Source of the DNA: Nematostella vectensis
Lineage: Eukaryota > Cnidaria > Anthozoa > Actiniaria > Edwardsiidae
Reading direction: 5' to 3'
Length of the DNA stretch: 64,000 nt
NCBI RefSeq assembly: GCF_932526225.1
Contig: NC_064046.1
Location: forward strand, 186,001 to 250,000
In this document: one piece after another, positions 1 through 10,049 of the stretch
How the letters are laid out: each line of letters begins with the position of its first letter
Numbering within the stretch: the stretch's first letter is position 1
Position numbers and translations under genes: made by a program
The notes under the pieces: generated by a model
Seen by the model: only the letters and a program-made list of their open reading frames with translations
What the model was told of the DNA's origin: nothing
Databases searched by the model: none

Positions 1-280
1 GGCTACATGCCCGACATGCAGTCGGGAAAGGTCTTAGGCAACTTTTATTTGTTTACTGACTCTAAGACATAGAAGGAGCGATTCGTAGAACGCCTGTTTA
101 TTATTCTTTAGCAGCAAACGTTACAATAAGAATCCATCTGCGTTAGGCAGCTTGGAGAGCTAGAGAATGTAAAGAAATCATTGATAAAGAACTGCAAAAA
201 TTCAAATAAACAAATGCAAAGGACGTGAAAAAATCGAGTGATAAAAAAAATCGAGTGAAAAAAAAAGTGAAAAAAAATGC

Positions 281-286
281 TATAAA
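281..286 (+). promoter_or_regulatory. possible TATA box of the small secreted-peptide gene
   Basis: A TATAAA hexamer lies 93 bases before the ATG at 379, a reasonable distance for a short 5' UTR. The assignment rests on position only. Confidence 0.3.
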
Positions 287-378
287 GTATTACTAACGAG
301 CCTCCTTAAGCTGTACTCTACCCTGACATGCAGGTTTTCTAAAGTAAAATTACACGTGTGCATTTGTGTAGACAAACG

Positions 379-603
379 ATGAAGTCGTACATCGCCGTTC
401 TTCTGATTTTGGGCCTCGTCATTTGCGCACACGGCAGCAACCTCAGAAAGCGCCTGCGCTTACAAAGAGAAGCCGCTGTTCAGGGGGGAAAGGCTCATCT
501 CCAGGAACACGAGGAAGATCCGTGTTTCTACAACACTTACAATAACATGTGCATGGACGAGGCTGGCGAGGGTAAAAACGCGGGGAGACCTAGGCAAGCA
601 TGA
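379..603 (+). CDS. small secreted peptide precursor, unknown function
   Basis: I do not recognise this protein. Starting at ATG 379 it is 74 aa. The upstream in-frame extension to 358 begins with GTG and is not used. The first 20 residues form a classical signal peptide (MKSYIAVLLILGLVICAHG). They are followed by a basic stretch with RKR at about residues 23-25, which could be a processing site, an acidic segment (EHEED), and a single pair of cysteines eight residues apart (CFYNTYNNMC). This looks like a secreted precursor with one disulphide loop. A GGTAAAA near 570 could be a splice donor, so the C-terminus may differ. An ATTAAA-type polyadenylation signal follows near 743. A hormone-like or defence peptide are both possible; the sequence does not decide. 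Confidence 0.5.
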   Translation: MKSYIAVLLILGLVICAHGSNLRKRLRLQREAAVQGGKAHLQEHEEDPCFYNTYNNMCMDEAGEGKNAGRPRQA

Positions 604-1099
604 CGGACAAACAGTCTTCAATATACCTAAGCACAAGTAGTCTTGGATAAGGTTGTCGAAGCTCCAAAGCTTATAAACAATATTGTAGATGTTTTTCAAT
701 AGTTGTATGTAATAGTTGTTGGATAAATGAAATCTGATCGACATTAAAGTATAAATAAGTGATATCTGTTATTAGTTCTTCGTCAAAGCGAAAGTTATTT
801 TAATATTTAAACAGGCAACACGGAAATGATAAAAGACCCTTAGGCATTAGGGCTAATGGGCGTCAGGGGCGGATCTGGAGGTTATATAGATAAAATGCAC
901 ACTTATTGTGTTTTCATTCCCTAGAAGGAAAATTCGGTATAAATCTTGAAGGGAATGGGACAATGCATAAAACATATTGAGCGAGTTGAGACTGGCACAC
1001 CTTCTTTGCGCACTTCAGAATACCCAGTCCAAGTTTCTTGTCCGTTTCTCTGGCTAAATTTAGAGTATGGCCAATCGTCTTCGACTTGTCGCCAACATG
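604..1099. other. AT-rich non-coding stretch after the first gene
   Basis: It holds the presumed 3' UTR and polyadenylation signal of the gene at 379. No other gene or repeat is visible before the tandem array begins. Confidence 0.5.
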
Positions 1100-2250
1100 A
1101 AATTTATTCGTTACTATATAGCTAGGCTATAAAGCCTAGATACATACTCTAGGGAGAGGATATAGCTAACCTTGCTTATTAGGGTATGTATTTAAGGTAT
1201 ATAGCTAGGCTATATACCTAGGCTATATAGTGATAGGCTATATAGCTAACCTTGCTTATAAGGCTTTATAGCTAAGCTATATAGGGATAGGCTATATAGC
1301 TAACCTTGCTTATAAGGCTTTATAGCTAGGCTATATAGTGATAGGCTATATAGCTAACCTTGCTTATAAGGCTTTATACCTAGGCTATATAGTGATAGGC
1401 TATATAGCTAACCTTGCTTATAAGGCTTTATAGCTAGGCTATATAGGAATAGGCTATATAGCTAACCTTGCTTATAAGGCTTTATAGCTAGGCTATATAG
1501 GGATAGGCTATATAGCTAACCTTGCTTATAAGGCTTTATAGCTAGGCTATATAGGAATAGGCTATATAGCTAACCTTGCTTATAAGGCTTTATAGCTAGG
1601 CTATATAGTGATAGGCTATATAGCTAACCTTGCTTATAAGGCTTTATAGCTAGGCTATATAGGGATAGGCTATATAGCTAACCTTGCTTATAAGGCTTTA
1701 TAGCTAGGCTATATAGGGATAGGCTATATAGCTAACCTTGCTTATAAGGCTTTATTACCTAGGCTATATAGGGATAGGCTATATAGCTAACCTTGCTTAT
1801 AAGGCTTTATACCTAGGCTATATAGTGATAGGCTATATAGCTAACCTTGCTTATAAGGCTTTATAGCTAGGCTATATAGGAATAGGCTATATAGCTAACC
1901 TTGCTTATAAGGCTTTATAGCTAGGCTATATAGGGATAGGCTATATAGCTAACCTTGCTTATAAGGCTTTATAGCTAGGCTATATAGGAATAGGCTATAT
2001 AGCTAACCTTGCTTATAAGGCTTTATAGCTAGGCTATATAGTGATAGGCTATATAGCTAACCTTGCTTATAAGGCTTTATAGCTAGGCTATATAGGGATA
2101 GGCTATATAGCTAACCTTGCTTATAAGGCTTTATAGCTAGGCTATATAGGGATAGGCTATATAGCTAACCTTGCTTATAAGGCTTTATTACCTAGGCTAT
2201 ATAGTGATAGGCTATATAGCTAACCTTGCTTATAAGGCTTTATAGCTAGA
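1100..2250. repeat. tandem array, ~54-bp AT-rich unit, about 19 copies
   Basis: The unit contains GGCTATATAGCTAACCTTGC followed by TTATAAGGCTTTATAGCTAG. Copies differ at one small site (GTGATAGG, GGGATAGG or GGAATAGG) and at the junction word (AGCTAGG, ACCTAGG, TTACCTAGG). The order of these variants repeats, showing an eight-unit higher-order repeat of about 432 bp in two copies. The array is flanked on the right by short TGTACCCCGTA-type repeats to about 2335. Confidence 0.95.
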
Positions 2251-3173
2251 TGTACCCCGTATGTACCCTGTATATACCCTGTATGTACCCCGTATGTACC
2301 CTGTATATCCTGTATGTACCCCGTATGTACCTATAAGGTAAGGGAGTGCACCGTCGGAGGAGGAGGTGGAGGAGGAATGGATGAGAAGACTGAACATAGC
2401 GCGCTATCTGTCCCCTGTGTAAAGGGGGGGGGGGGGGGTGGGTGAATAGTTTTCGAATCTTAAGGGTGATTTTAGAATAATTATGGGATCATAGCTCGCC
2501 TGGCAGTGTTTGGCAAAACAAACCACAGAGGGAAACTATTTGTAGTCTCTATTCTAACCAAAAATAAAATTAAAAGGATAATCATCCTAAACATGGCGTA
2601 TCTCCGCTTTTTTTTAATCTATCCCTCTTTTAAACTACACAAAACGTAAGCATGCTGTAAGATGAATATACTATCGTAACACATGTATTAACAAAGAGAA
2701 TTAAAATCTTTCAGTATAATTAAGTGATCATCCAAGCGATTTATTTACTGTGGTGTTTAGGCCTACTTAGAATCTATTTAAATAACCTACACCCTATACA
2801 GTCGTGTTAGAATAGTAAAGATGAGTTCACAATTCTTTTTCTATGAAGACATTTGGCGGGGATGTGAAATACATTTTCTTTCCTTGATAAATTTGATATG
2901 CGTAATAACCTAAAAAATGTTCCACGCGTCTTTTGTTATTGAAACAAATGATAATCCCTTCGTTAACGAAAAGTTTCGGTGTTTTCCATAACGTCCAGCC
3001 TGGGCAAGTCTAGACAAGCCCAGAGAGTTTATTGTTTGCCTGTGACGTCACTTCCTGTATCGACAATATCGTCACCTAGGAGACTCCACTGCGGACCCGC
3101 TGATCCGTCCTGATCCGCCCGAGCTAAAACCCCCATTTACTATTACTGCTTTTAACCCTACTCCTGACCTTAA
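2251..3173. other. intergenic DNA without recognised genes
   Basis: It contains degenerate GTATGTACCC repeats, a GGA-rich patch near 2355, a poly-G run near 2425 and otherwise AT-rich sequence. No ORF with family features was seen. Confidence 0.4.
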
Positions 3174-3401
3174 AGCCGCATTGTCACCAGTTTACTTCCG
3201 GAGGTCCGACGGAAACCGTTAAAAGACAAAAAAATATATTTCAATCCGAGATTTATAACAGGTCATCCGTTCTTTTAATTATCAATCACAACCTCAAAGA
3301 AACATCCAATAGACTTTTGAAATATTTTTCGCGTTTTCCGTTAAAAATCATCGGAGATTTGTTACGTAATCGACCGGAAGTAAACTGGTGACAATGCGGC
3401 T
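3174..3401. mobile_element. MITE with 28-bp perfect terminal inverted repeats and TTAA target duplication
   Basis: The left end AGCCGCATTGTCACCAGTTT(ACTTCCGG) is the exact reverse complement of the right end. TTAA flanks both sides (3170-3173 and 3402-3405). The 228-bp element has no coding capacity. TTAA duplications are typical of piggyBac- and Kolobok-type transposases. A second, diverged copy lies at 46676-46932 in opposite orientation. Confidence 0.85.
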
Positions 3402-4304
3402 TTAACTCAGTATCGTAATCATTTCACCATCCCAGCCAATTGTGGGTTCGCTGTGCGTAGTAATGAACCTTAAAACGTCATAGGTTGACATCAAAGTGAG
3501 GCTAAGTAGGCAAAAAACTTTTTCACTATTTCACTGCCAAATAATAGGCCTCTGCTAATAGGGAAAAGTTGTCTTTGAACATCAAAATACAGCCCTCAGG
3601 AGAATGTCTCCATCTGAATTGGTATCCCTGTTTGCTGTGTCCGATAAACCACATTGAAGATAATCATGTGATTGGGCGTAGTGGCTTATGGCAATCATCG
3701 TTTGGTTCTTTACTATTATCCTCGCCGCAAACCCCTCTATTATCAGTCTTGTCTGGGTGAATCGTGTCTGGCTTGATATCTGTTTTTAGCCGTGTTCTCG
3801 TCGCATGGAGTACTATATCTTCATGGCTCTCTACTCTCTTATCTAGGATATTCAAGTAAATAAAAAGCCTCAGGGTCTCGAAAAATTTCGGTTATTGAAA
3901 TGTTCGATGATAAAATAACGTCAAATACAAAACATCAGTGCTAAAGGCATCCCTCAAAGGAACAATGTAAAAATAGCGGTATTCCAAGTGAGGGGGATTT
4001 AATATGTGACCCGATCAGTCAAAAAGATTTTTACTTCTTCTTTCTCCTTCTTGTTTTTCCGCTATAAAAGCTTTTCCTGTTTTCCATTTTTTTCTATGAT
4101 TTTTTTAGGTTACGAATATATATTGCCAAGATAATGACACAGAGGCTCAGAGGTGGGTTAAAGGGTTAGTTTCATGAGTTATCCGTGGGCCACGGGTTAC
4201 TCAATACGCCAGAAAACATGACCAGCCTAAACGTGAATTTTCATGGCTCATATGGTCAGTCGCATGACGGTTTGAAAGAATCGTAGATTTAAACCTTAGC
4301 GTGG

Positions 4305-4505
4305 CACGCAACACAAGTAGGAATCGGTCAAAAACAAGTAAGAATCGGTCAAACACAAGCGCAACACAAGTGAGATTCGGTCAAACACAAGCGCAACACA
4401 AGTGAGAATCGGTCAAACAAAAGCGCAACACAAGTGAGAATCGGTCAAACACAAGCACAACACAAGTGAGAATCGGTCAAACACAAGCCCAACACAAATG
4501 AGAAT
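4305..4505. repeat. tandem repeat, ~30-bp unit, about 6-7 copies
   Basis: Units read CACAAGTGAGAATCGGTCAA followed by ACACAAGCGCAA, with small substitutions. Confidence 0.85.
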
Positions 4506-5204
4506 AAATTTCCGGTAACATTTGTCTGAAGATGTTTTTTCTTTATAAAGTCACGCGCTATCAGGCAGAGTACGGTGTACCACAGGCTTTCTTTTTATAA
4601 ATTATCTGCTGTGTCTTATTGAGTCATTAGTAAAATGCCTTTTGGTACATAAAAAGGGGGCTACACAGCTGCTATGCTGCATTTCACGTCAATTAAAGAT
4701 ACATTTTCAGCGACACCTTTGTTTATTGCTTTTTTCTAATATTACTAGAAAAATTATTTGATAAAATCATCTGAAAATATGTGACATTTCATTTACAAAA
4801 TTCATCGAAATATCGCAACCACTCCCCTAATAAGCCGATGACAGTGTATGCTTTGTCACGCTGGTATTCAACAAAATGGCGGCTGACAGAAGCAGTTTAC
4901 AGAGTTAAAGTATTCTCAGTGTGTGTTAGTGGATCAGTACTTTTAGTAACTGTCACCACCCACCACCCCTCCCTGCTTGTCATTACTCGAAACAAATCAC
5001 CGAAGATGGAAGTTATATGTCAGTAATTTCTTGCTGGGGTGTCACAGGAATTCCTTAATTTTGTCGTATTGGTACAAATGGTTGTTCTGCAGACCTCTGA
5101 GAGACAAAATCCCACGGAAACTCTTCCAAGTGTTTAGTCAAGGGCTACTAGACCATGATAGCGCTGCAAGTGATTTTTCCCGACTTCTACTCGCCAGTAT
5201 TATC

Positions 5205-5570
5205 ATGCGGCTTAAAGTAGTTAACGATTGTCTCGAACTTCCGGCATTAGATTGTGACTGTCCCTTAGCGACGAGCAGAGAACAAACCGACAAAAGGCTG
5301 CTTCATGTGTTTGTAAAATTCATTACCTTTCCAAGGCATTGCCACCCTAGATTCAATGAACACTTCGCAGCAATCAATCACGAAAATCGTGGTCTCCTTT
5401 TCTCTCTTTTTTCGCAAACATTCAGCGTAAGGCGTTTGACAAGAGGGCGTGCGTTTTGTGCGTTGATAGCTTTATTGTTGCTCTTGCAGCTGTTATTTAA
5501 CGGACCGCCTCAAACGGCGTTAAAAGCGTTTAAACAATCCATAGAAGATAGGAAGTATGATTTGCTGTGA
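5205..5570 (+). CDS. unassigned ORF with C-terminal hydrophobic segment
   Basis: The frame is open from about 4977, but upstream codons carry no ATG; the first in-frame ATG is 5205, giving 121 aa. An acceptor-like TTCTGCAG at 5090 could begin an exon in this frame. The C-terminal part has an uninterrupted hydrophobic run (FCALIALLLLLQLLF) followed by a short polar tail, as in tail-anchored proteins. I recognise no domain. It may be a chance ORF or the last exon of an unseen gene. Confidence 0.25.
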   Translation: MRLKVVNDCLELPALDCDCPLATSREQTDKRLLHVFVKFITFPRHCHPRFNEHFAAINHENRGLLFSLFSQTFSVRRLTRGRAFCALIALLLLLQLLFNGPPQTALKAFKQSIEDRKYDLL

Positions 5571-5761
5571 TTAAATCTAGGGCTTCGCCTCGCTTTTAGG
5601 CCATAGCACAGCTAGTAATAAAACAGCCTAAACCCGCCTACACCAATCAACAAATGCTTTGTGCTCCCTGTAAATTTATCAAGCAAGCAGAGGAATTTCA
5701 TCTCAGTCATACAGTCCCTTCGCGCCAAGACGGATCAACCCTTCATTTTCTTTTATCTACA

Positions 5762-8021
5762 ATGGCTATAAGAGAAAGCTGGGCTAAAAAAATGGCAATC
5801 TGCTTTCTTCTTATCATTCTCCTCGCAGCGACTGCGTCCTCGTTTTCTTTACAAGCAGCCAAAATTGGTAAAAGAACGAATGACTTTAAGGTAATATGGA
5901 TTTTATGGTTAAAGTTTGGAGCCAGAAGGTTTTTACTCTTTCGCTTACAACTTACTTAAAATGGTTCTAGATTAGGCGTTTTTAAATAAAAGTAATACAG
6001 TTCCCAAGCGTATCCCCAAGCAAAAATGAGATCGATTTTTCATTTCCTGAAGAAGAAAAAAAACCTTTCTTCTTTAATGTAGAGAATGTCCTTAAAAAAA
6101 TTCAAAGCAGAATACAAGTCCTTTTTCTCCGAATTTAAATATTAGAAAGGCTTTTCTAATTCATTTTGTTTTTAAACATGACACTTTCTTTGTTGTTAAG
6201 AAAAGAAAGATACGAATCTTGGATTTATCCCCAGCAGATGTAAAAAAGCTATATTTTAAGTGGAAACTGTTTACATTCTGATAACACGCAAAAACACACG
6301 ACTTGGACGTGTCTAGAGAAGAAAAGGTCGCAAACGCTTCCAAACTTTGTGGGTATTTCGAAATCTTCACAGCTTTTGAATTATGTTTATTTTGACAAAA
6401 CAGATACTTCTTAAATCCACAAAGAGTTAATATCTTTTTAATTATGTCGTGAAACAATTAAGCACTTTAGGTATAATGGACGTAATGTTACAAGGAACAA
6501 TGATTACTACAATATACCGCACCTCATGTGGCGAGACGAAATGAAAACGACGCTACAAAACGCAATTTCTATAGCACAATCTAGTTTAATTTGTTTGCGC
6601 GTTTATCTAGAGATGAATATATGATAACTCTTATTTTTTTTGCTTTCTTTAAAATGTTTGCTGGGATGATGAATGCCACTTTAAGGTAAAATCTTGTAAA
6701 CAAAATAAAAAGGTTAATTTAATGTCCCATCAGGGGGTGGGTGGGTGGCTCATTATGCACCCTACGGGGTGCTGTGTGGGTATTGATATTTGTTACGTAA
6801 AGTGCGCTAGCCTCTCGGTGATGCGCTGACCGCGAAGGCCAGGATCTAATAAATATAAGGAAAACAAGCTGACCCCGCACAGTCAAAGTTTCTTATGAGT
6901 GTTATCTACCTACTGCAATACGAGAAGAAAAAAATAATAGCTTTTTAGAGTAAGAGTCCTGTACCACTTATCTTCCTCCCCGCTTTAAATTAGCACAAGG
7001 TTGAAAAAGTATGCTGTATACGGCATTATTTGTGCTGACGCTTCGAGCGTTCTCCTCCGCTACAGAGGCTTGCAACATTTCACTTTTTCAACCTTTGCAT
7101 TCTGGTGGGTTCTAAGTTCTAAGAGCGTGCGCGGGCGGGGTTACAATTTCCGCACACGAGTGAAAAAGTTCAACTACCCAGAATTTTTTTAAACTTGGCA
7201 TAAACAATATTGAAGTTAAGGGCTTTCAAAAAATGTTATAATGTTATGTCAAAAAATGGGGGTAACCGACCTTGTTTTCACAACAGAGGGGCGTAGATTT
7301 GACGCGTTTTTACTGATCGCGCGAGAAAAAATCACAACTCTAAGTTTTCAAAAATAGTTCCTATAGTCTTTAGAAAATTACGTTCTGTTTGTCGGGCTGC
7401 CAAAATCCGATATCCTAAACAATAACCCGTAGTAACGTTAATAATAACTCACATTTAAAGAGATCGCACTAAAAGACACTGTTTTCGCCACTATTTATAC
7501 GGAAAATAAACAAACTTCTACAATCGGACTTTTTTTTCTTCTCTCAATATATCATTTTTCCGTATAAATTTAACCAGTTAACTATTTGAGCAAATAAAAA
7601 ATGGGGGTAACCGACTTCGTTTTTCTGTCAAAGCGATTTTAAGTAAAAAACGCACGCCTTTTGCTGTGTTTTCTTGTACAACTGTGGCGCGCGCACGCAC
7701 TTAATACCGGAAAATTCGAACAAACAGCGCGCGCCACTATGCGCAGAAGGGGTTTTACCTTAAAGAATATAATGAGAGAAACTGCGACCCCGGTCTAATA
7801 CTGACCTGATCTTTTCTCTTTCCCAGACTCATCTTCAGAGGAAGATAAGATTCGCACAATGCAAAGCTGCAATGATGCAGTGCCTAACCCAGGGGGAGTA
7901 CCCACAACAGGACTCTGTACCCCAGGGGGGTCTCCCACAACAGAAAAGTGAGTCCCAAGGGGGGTATCCACAGATAGATGGCGAAGAAGCTGGATCCTCA
8001 GATTACGGACAATTCCACTGA
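5762..8021 (+). CDS. putative two-exon secreted protein with P/Q/G repeats
   Basis: Proposed model: exon 1 5762-5890 and exon 2 7827-8021, 107 aa. Exon 1 encodes a signal peptide (MAICFLLIILLAATASS region) followed by AAKIGKRTNDFK, with a GKR processing/amidation-like motif, and ends at donor AAG|GTAATA in phase 0. Exon 2 follows a strong acceptor (TCTCTTTCCCAG), is in phase 0 and reads RKIRFAQCKAAMMQC, then a 10-12-residue repeat (QGEYPQQ, PQGGLPQQ, QGGYPQ), ending in SSDYGQFH and a stop. AATAAA follows at 8244. There are two cysteines in the mature part, a layout reminiscent of the gene at 379. Joining the exons is inference from phase and signals only; each exon could belong to a different gene. 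Confidence 0.4.
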
Positions 8022-8590
8022 GTAACAAAGAGGCAAGCGGTCATGGGCGACTACTTACGAAAGAAGTTGGCTAGGACAATTTGAAAAACTTTTGGCCGAA
8101 GAATTAAACAGGTTACCGGCTTGAAGAATAGATGCCTAAGCTTGAGCTATAATTTAAAGATGAATGGAATGGAAAGAGCCCACTCGGTTGGGTTATAGAC
8201 AAGGCTGACATAGTCGGAGATGTTAAAGGCATTTTTTAAATGGAATAAAATAAAGTAATCAGAGCGGTACTGGTAAAAAAAAAGTGTGAAAAAGAAAAGT
8301 ACTCGTTTTTGCCGTTGAAATTTTCGTATTATATTGTTTTTGCTTCGTGTTTAAATACAAGGGCATAAAACGAATCTGTTCCGCAAAATATCTGTTCCGC
8401 AGCCGCCGTTATTTGACGGCTTGGAAGATGTCAGCCCCCCGGTTGATAGGGAAAATCGTCCCGAACGGTTCTTTGCTGGAAAATTTGTGGAGTCGAACTA
8501 GTTGCTGGGAATATTTTTTGGGACGCTTGAGCGGATGATTGGGGAAAAAATCGTTCCGACCGGTTATACGGGCAATTATTCACGTGCTAA

Positions 8591-9205
8591 AATGCCTAAC
8601 CAATGTTGGCTGGGAAAAAATTTCTAACCAATGCTGGCTGGGAAAAAAAATTCTAACCAATGTTGGCTGGGAAAAAAATTTCTAACCAATGTTGGCTGGG
8701 AAAAAAAATTTCTTAACCAATGCTGGCTGGGAAAAAAATTTCTAACCAATGTTGGCTGGGAAAAAAATTTCTAACCAATGTTGGCTGGGAAAAAAATTTC
8801 TAACCAATGTTGGCTGGGAAAAAAAATTCTAACCAATGTTGGCTGGGAAAAAAATTTCTAACCAATGTTGGCTGGGAAAAAAATTTCTAACCAATGTTGG
8901 CTGGGAAAAAAATTTCTAACCAATGTTGGCTGGGAAAAAAATTTCTTAACCAATGCTGGCTGGGAAAAAAATTTCTAACCAATGTTGGTTGGGAAAAAAA
9001 TTTCTAACCAATGTTGGCTGGGAAAAAATTTCTAACCAATGCTGGCTGGGAAAAAAATTTCTAACCAATGTTGGCTGGGAAAAAAATTTCTAACCAATGC
9101 TGGCTGGAAAAAAAATTTCTAACCAATGTTGGCTGGGAAAAAATTCCTAACCAATGTTGGCTGGGAAAAAATTCCTAACCAATGCTGGCTGGGAAAAAAA
9201 GAATG
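8591..9205. repeat. tandem repeat, ~29-bp unit, about 21 copies
   Basis: The unit is CTAACCAATGTTGGCTGGG followed by a run of six to eight A and TTT. Copies alternate CCAATGTTGG and CCAATGCTGG. The unit contains the imperfect palindrome CCAATGTTGG. It is intergenic, upstream of the H2B 3' end. Confidence 0.95.
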
Positions 9206-9522
9206 GTCCCTCCTTGGATTTTCCCCCAGCAACTTTAAAAATGGATATTTTCGGCATCAAACGACGAAATATGCCATTTTGACGTGTTTCGGAAGGGGGG
9301 CTCGTTGTATGCCCTTGTATTTAAAACTTCGCTTTTACACAATCGAGAGAAGCGCGCAAAATAGCGATACTCCTCGCGAAAATATAAAAAAAAATTCTTT
9401 ATTTATAACCCATATCCATTTTTAGTATAAACATGGCGGGAACTTCACAAGCACGCGCGCACTATTCACCTCACGTTCGGCGAATAATGGGGGGAATAAT
9501 CGTTAAATAAATATTCGCCCAT

Positions 9523-9528
9523 TTATTT
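9523..9528 (-). terminator. possible polyadenylation signal of the H2B gene
   Basis: AATAAA occurs on the minus strand about 145 bases downstream of the H2B stop. No canonical histone 3' stem-loop was found between the stop and this point. Confidence 0.35.
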
Positions 9529-9671
9529 AAGCGTAGAGCACACACAAATAATCAATTTATACATATTTAGCCTTTTAGTAGAAATGAAACGGTTTTCCAA
9601 GCTGGAAATGGTGGTGATGCTTTTATCATATGTCCAAGCCGAGTCAGTGAAATCGCACCGACAACAACGGC

Positions 9672-10049
9672 TTACTTGCTGCTGGTGTACTTGGTGACGG
9701 CCTTGGTTCCCTCGCTCACGGCGTGCTTGGCCAGCTCACCGGGAAGGAGCAGACGAACGGCCGTCTGGATTTCCCTGCTCGTGATGGTGGATTTCTTGTT
9801 GTAGTTCGCCAGGCGGGAAGCTTCGCCAGCGATGCGCTCAAAGATATCGTTCACGAACGAGTTCATGATGCCCATTGCTTTCGTGGATATGCCAGTATCG
9901 GGATGCACTTGTTTGAGGACTTTGTAGATGTAAGTGAGATAACTCTCTTTGCGTTTTTTCGACCGCCGTTTCTTCTCTGCCCCTACACCGACTCCAGATA
10001 AAGCTTTCTTTCCTTTCTCGGTTTTCTTGCCTTCTTTTGGTAGCACCAT
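9672..10049 (-). CDS. histone H2B, divergent N-terminal tail
   Basis: The product is 125 aa, the usual H2B length. Start at ATG 10049 (MVLPKEGKK); the frame is open further upstream but has no ATG there. The tail is lysine-rich and unlike the common PEPAKxxPKK tail. The fold is standard: [13 protein letters not shown] in alpha-1/loop 1, [19 protein letters not shown] in alpha-2, the [20 protein letters not shown] region, and the C-terminal helix [17 protein letters not shown] carrying the conserved ubiquitylation-site lysine context (AVTKY). The usual SYAIYIYKV is SYLTYIYKV. No other histone gene lies in the window, so it is isolated from a cluster here. The absence of a stem-loop and presence of AATAAA suggest a polyadenylated, possibly replication-independent or germ-line form (inference). 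A CCAAT box lies upstream near 10138 on the same strand. Confidence 0.93.
   Translation of the reverse strand: MVLPKEGKKTEKGKKALSGVGVGAEKKRRSKKRKESYLTYIYKVLKQVHPDTGISTKAMGIMNSFVNDIFERIAGEASRLANYNKKSTITSREIQTAVRLLLPGELAKHAVSEGTKAVTKYTSSK

Noticed and set aside
4977..5204. N-terminal extension of the ORF ending at 5570
   Set aside because: It begins with TTG and has no ATG until 5205; it may belong to an exon, but this cannot be shown.
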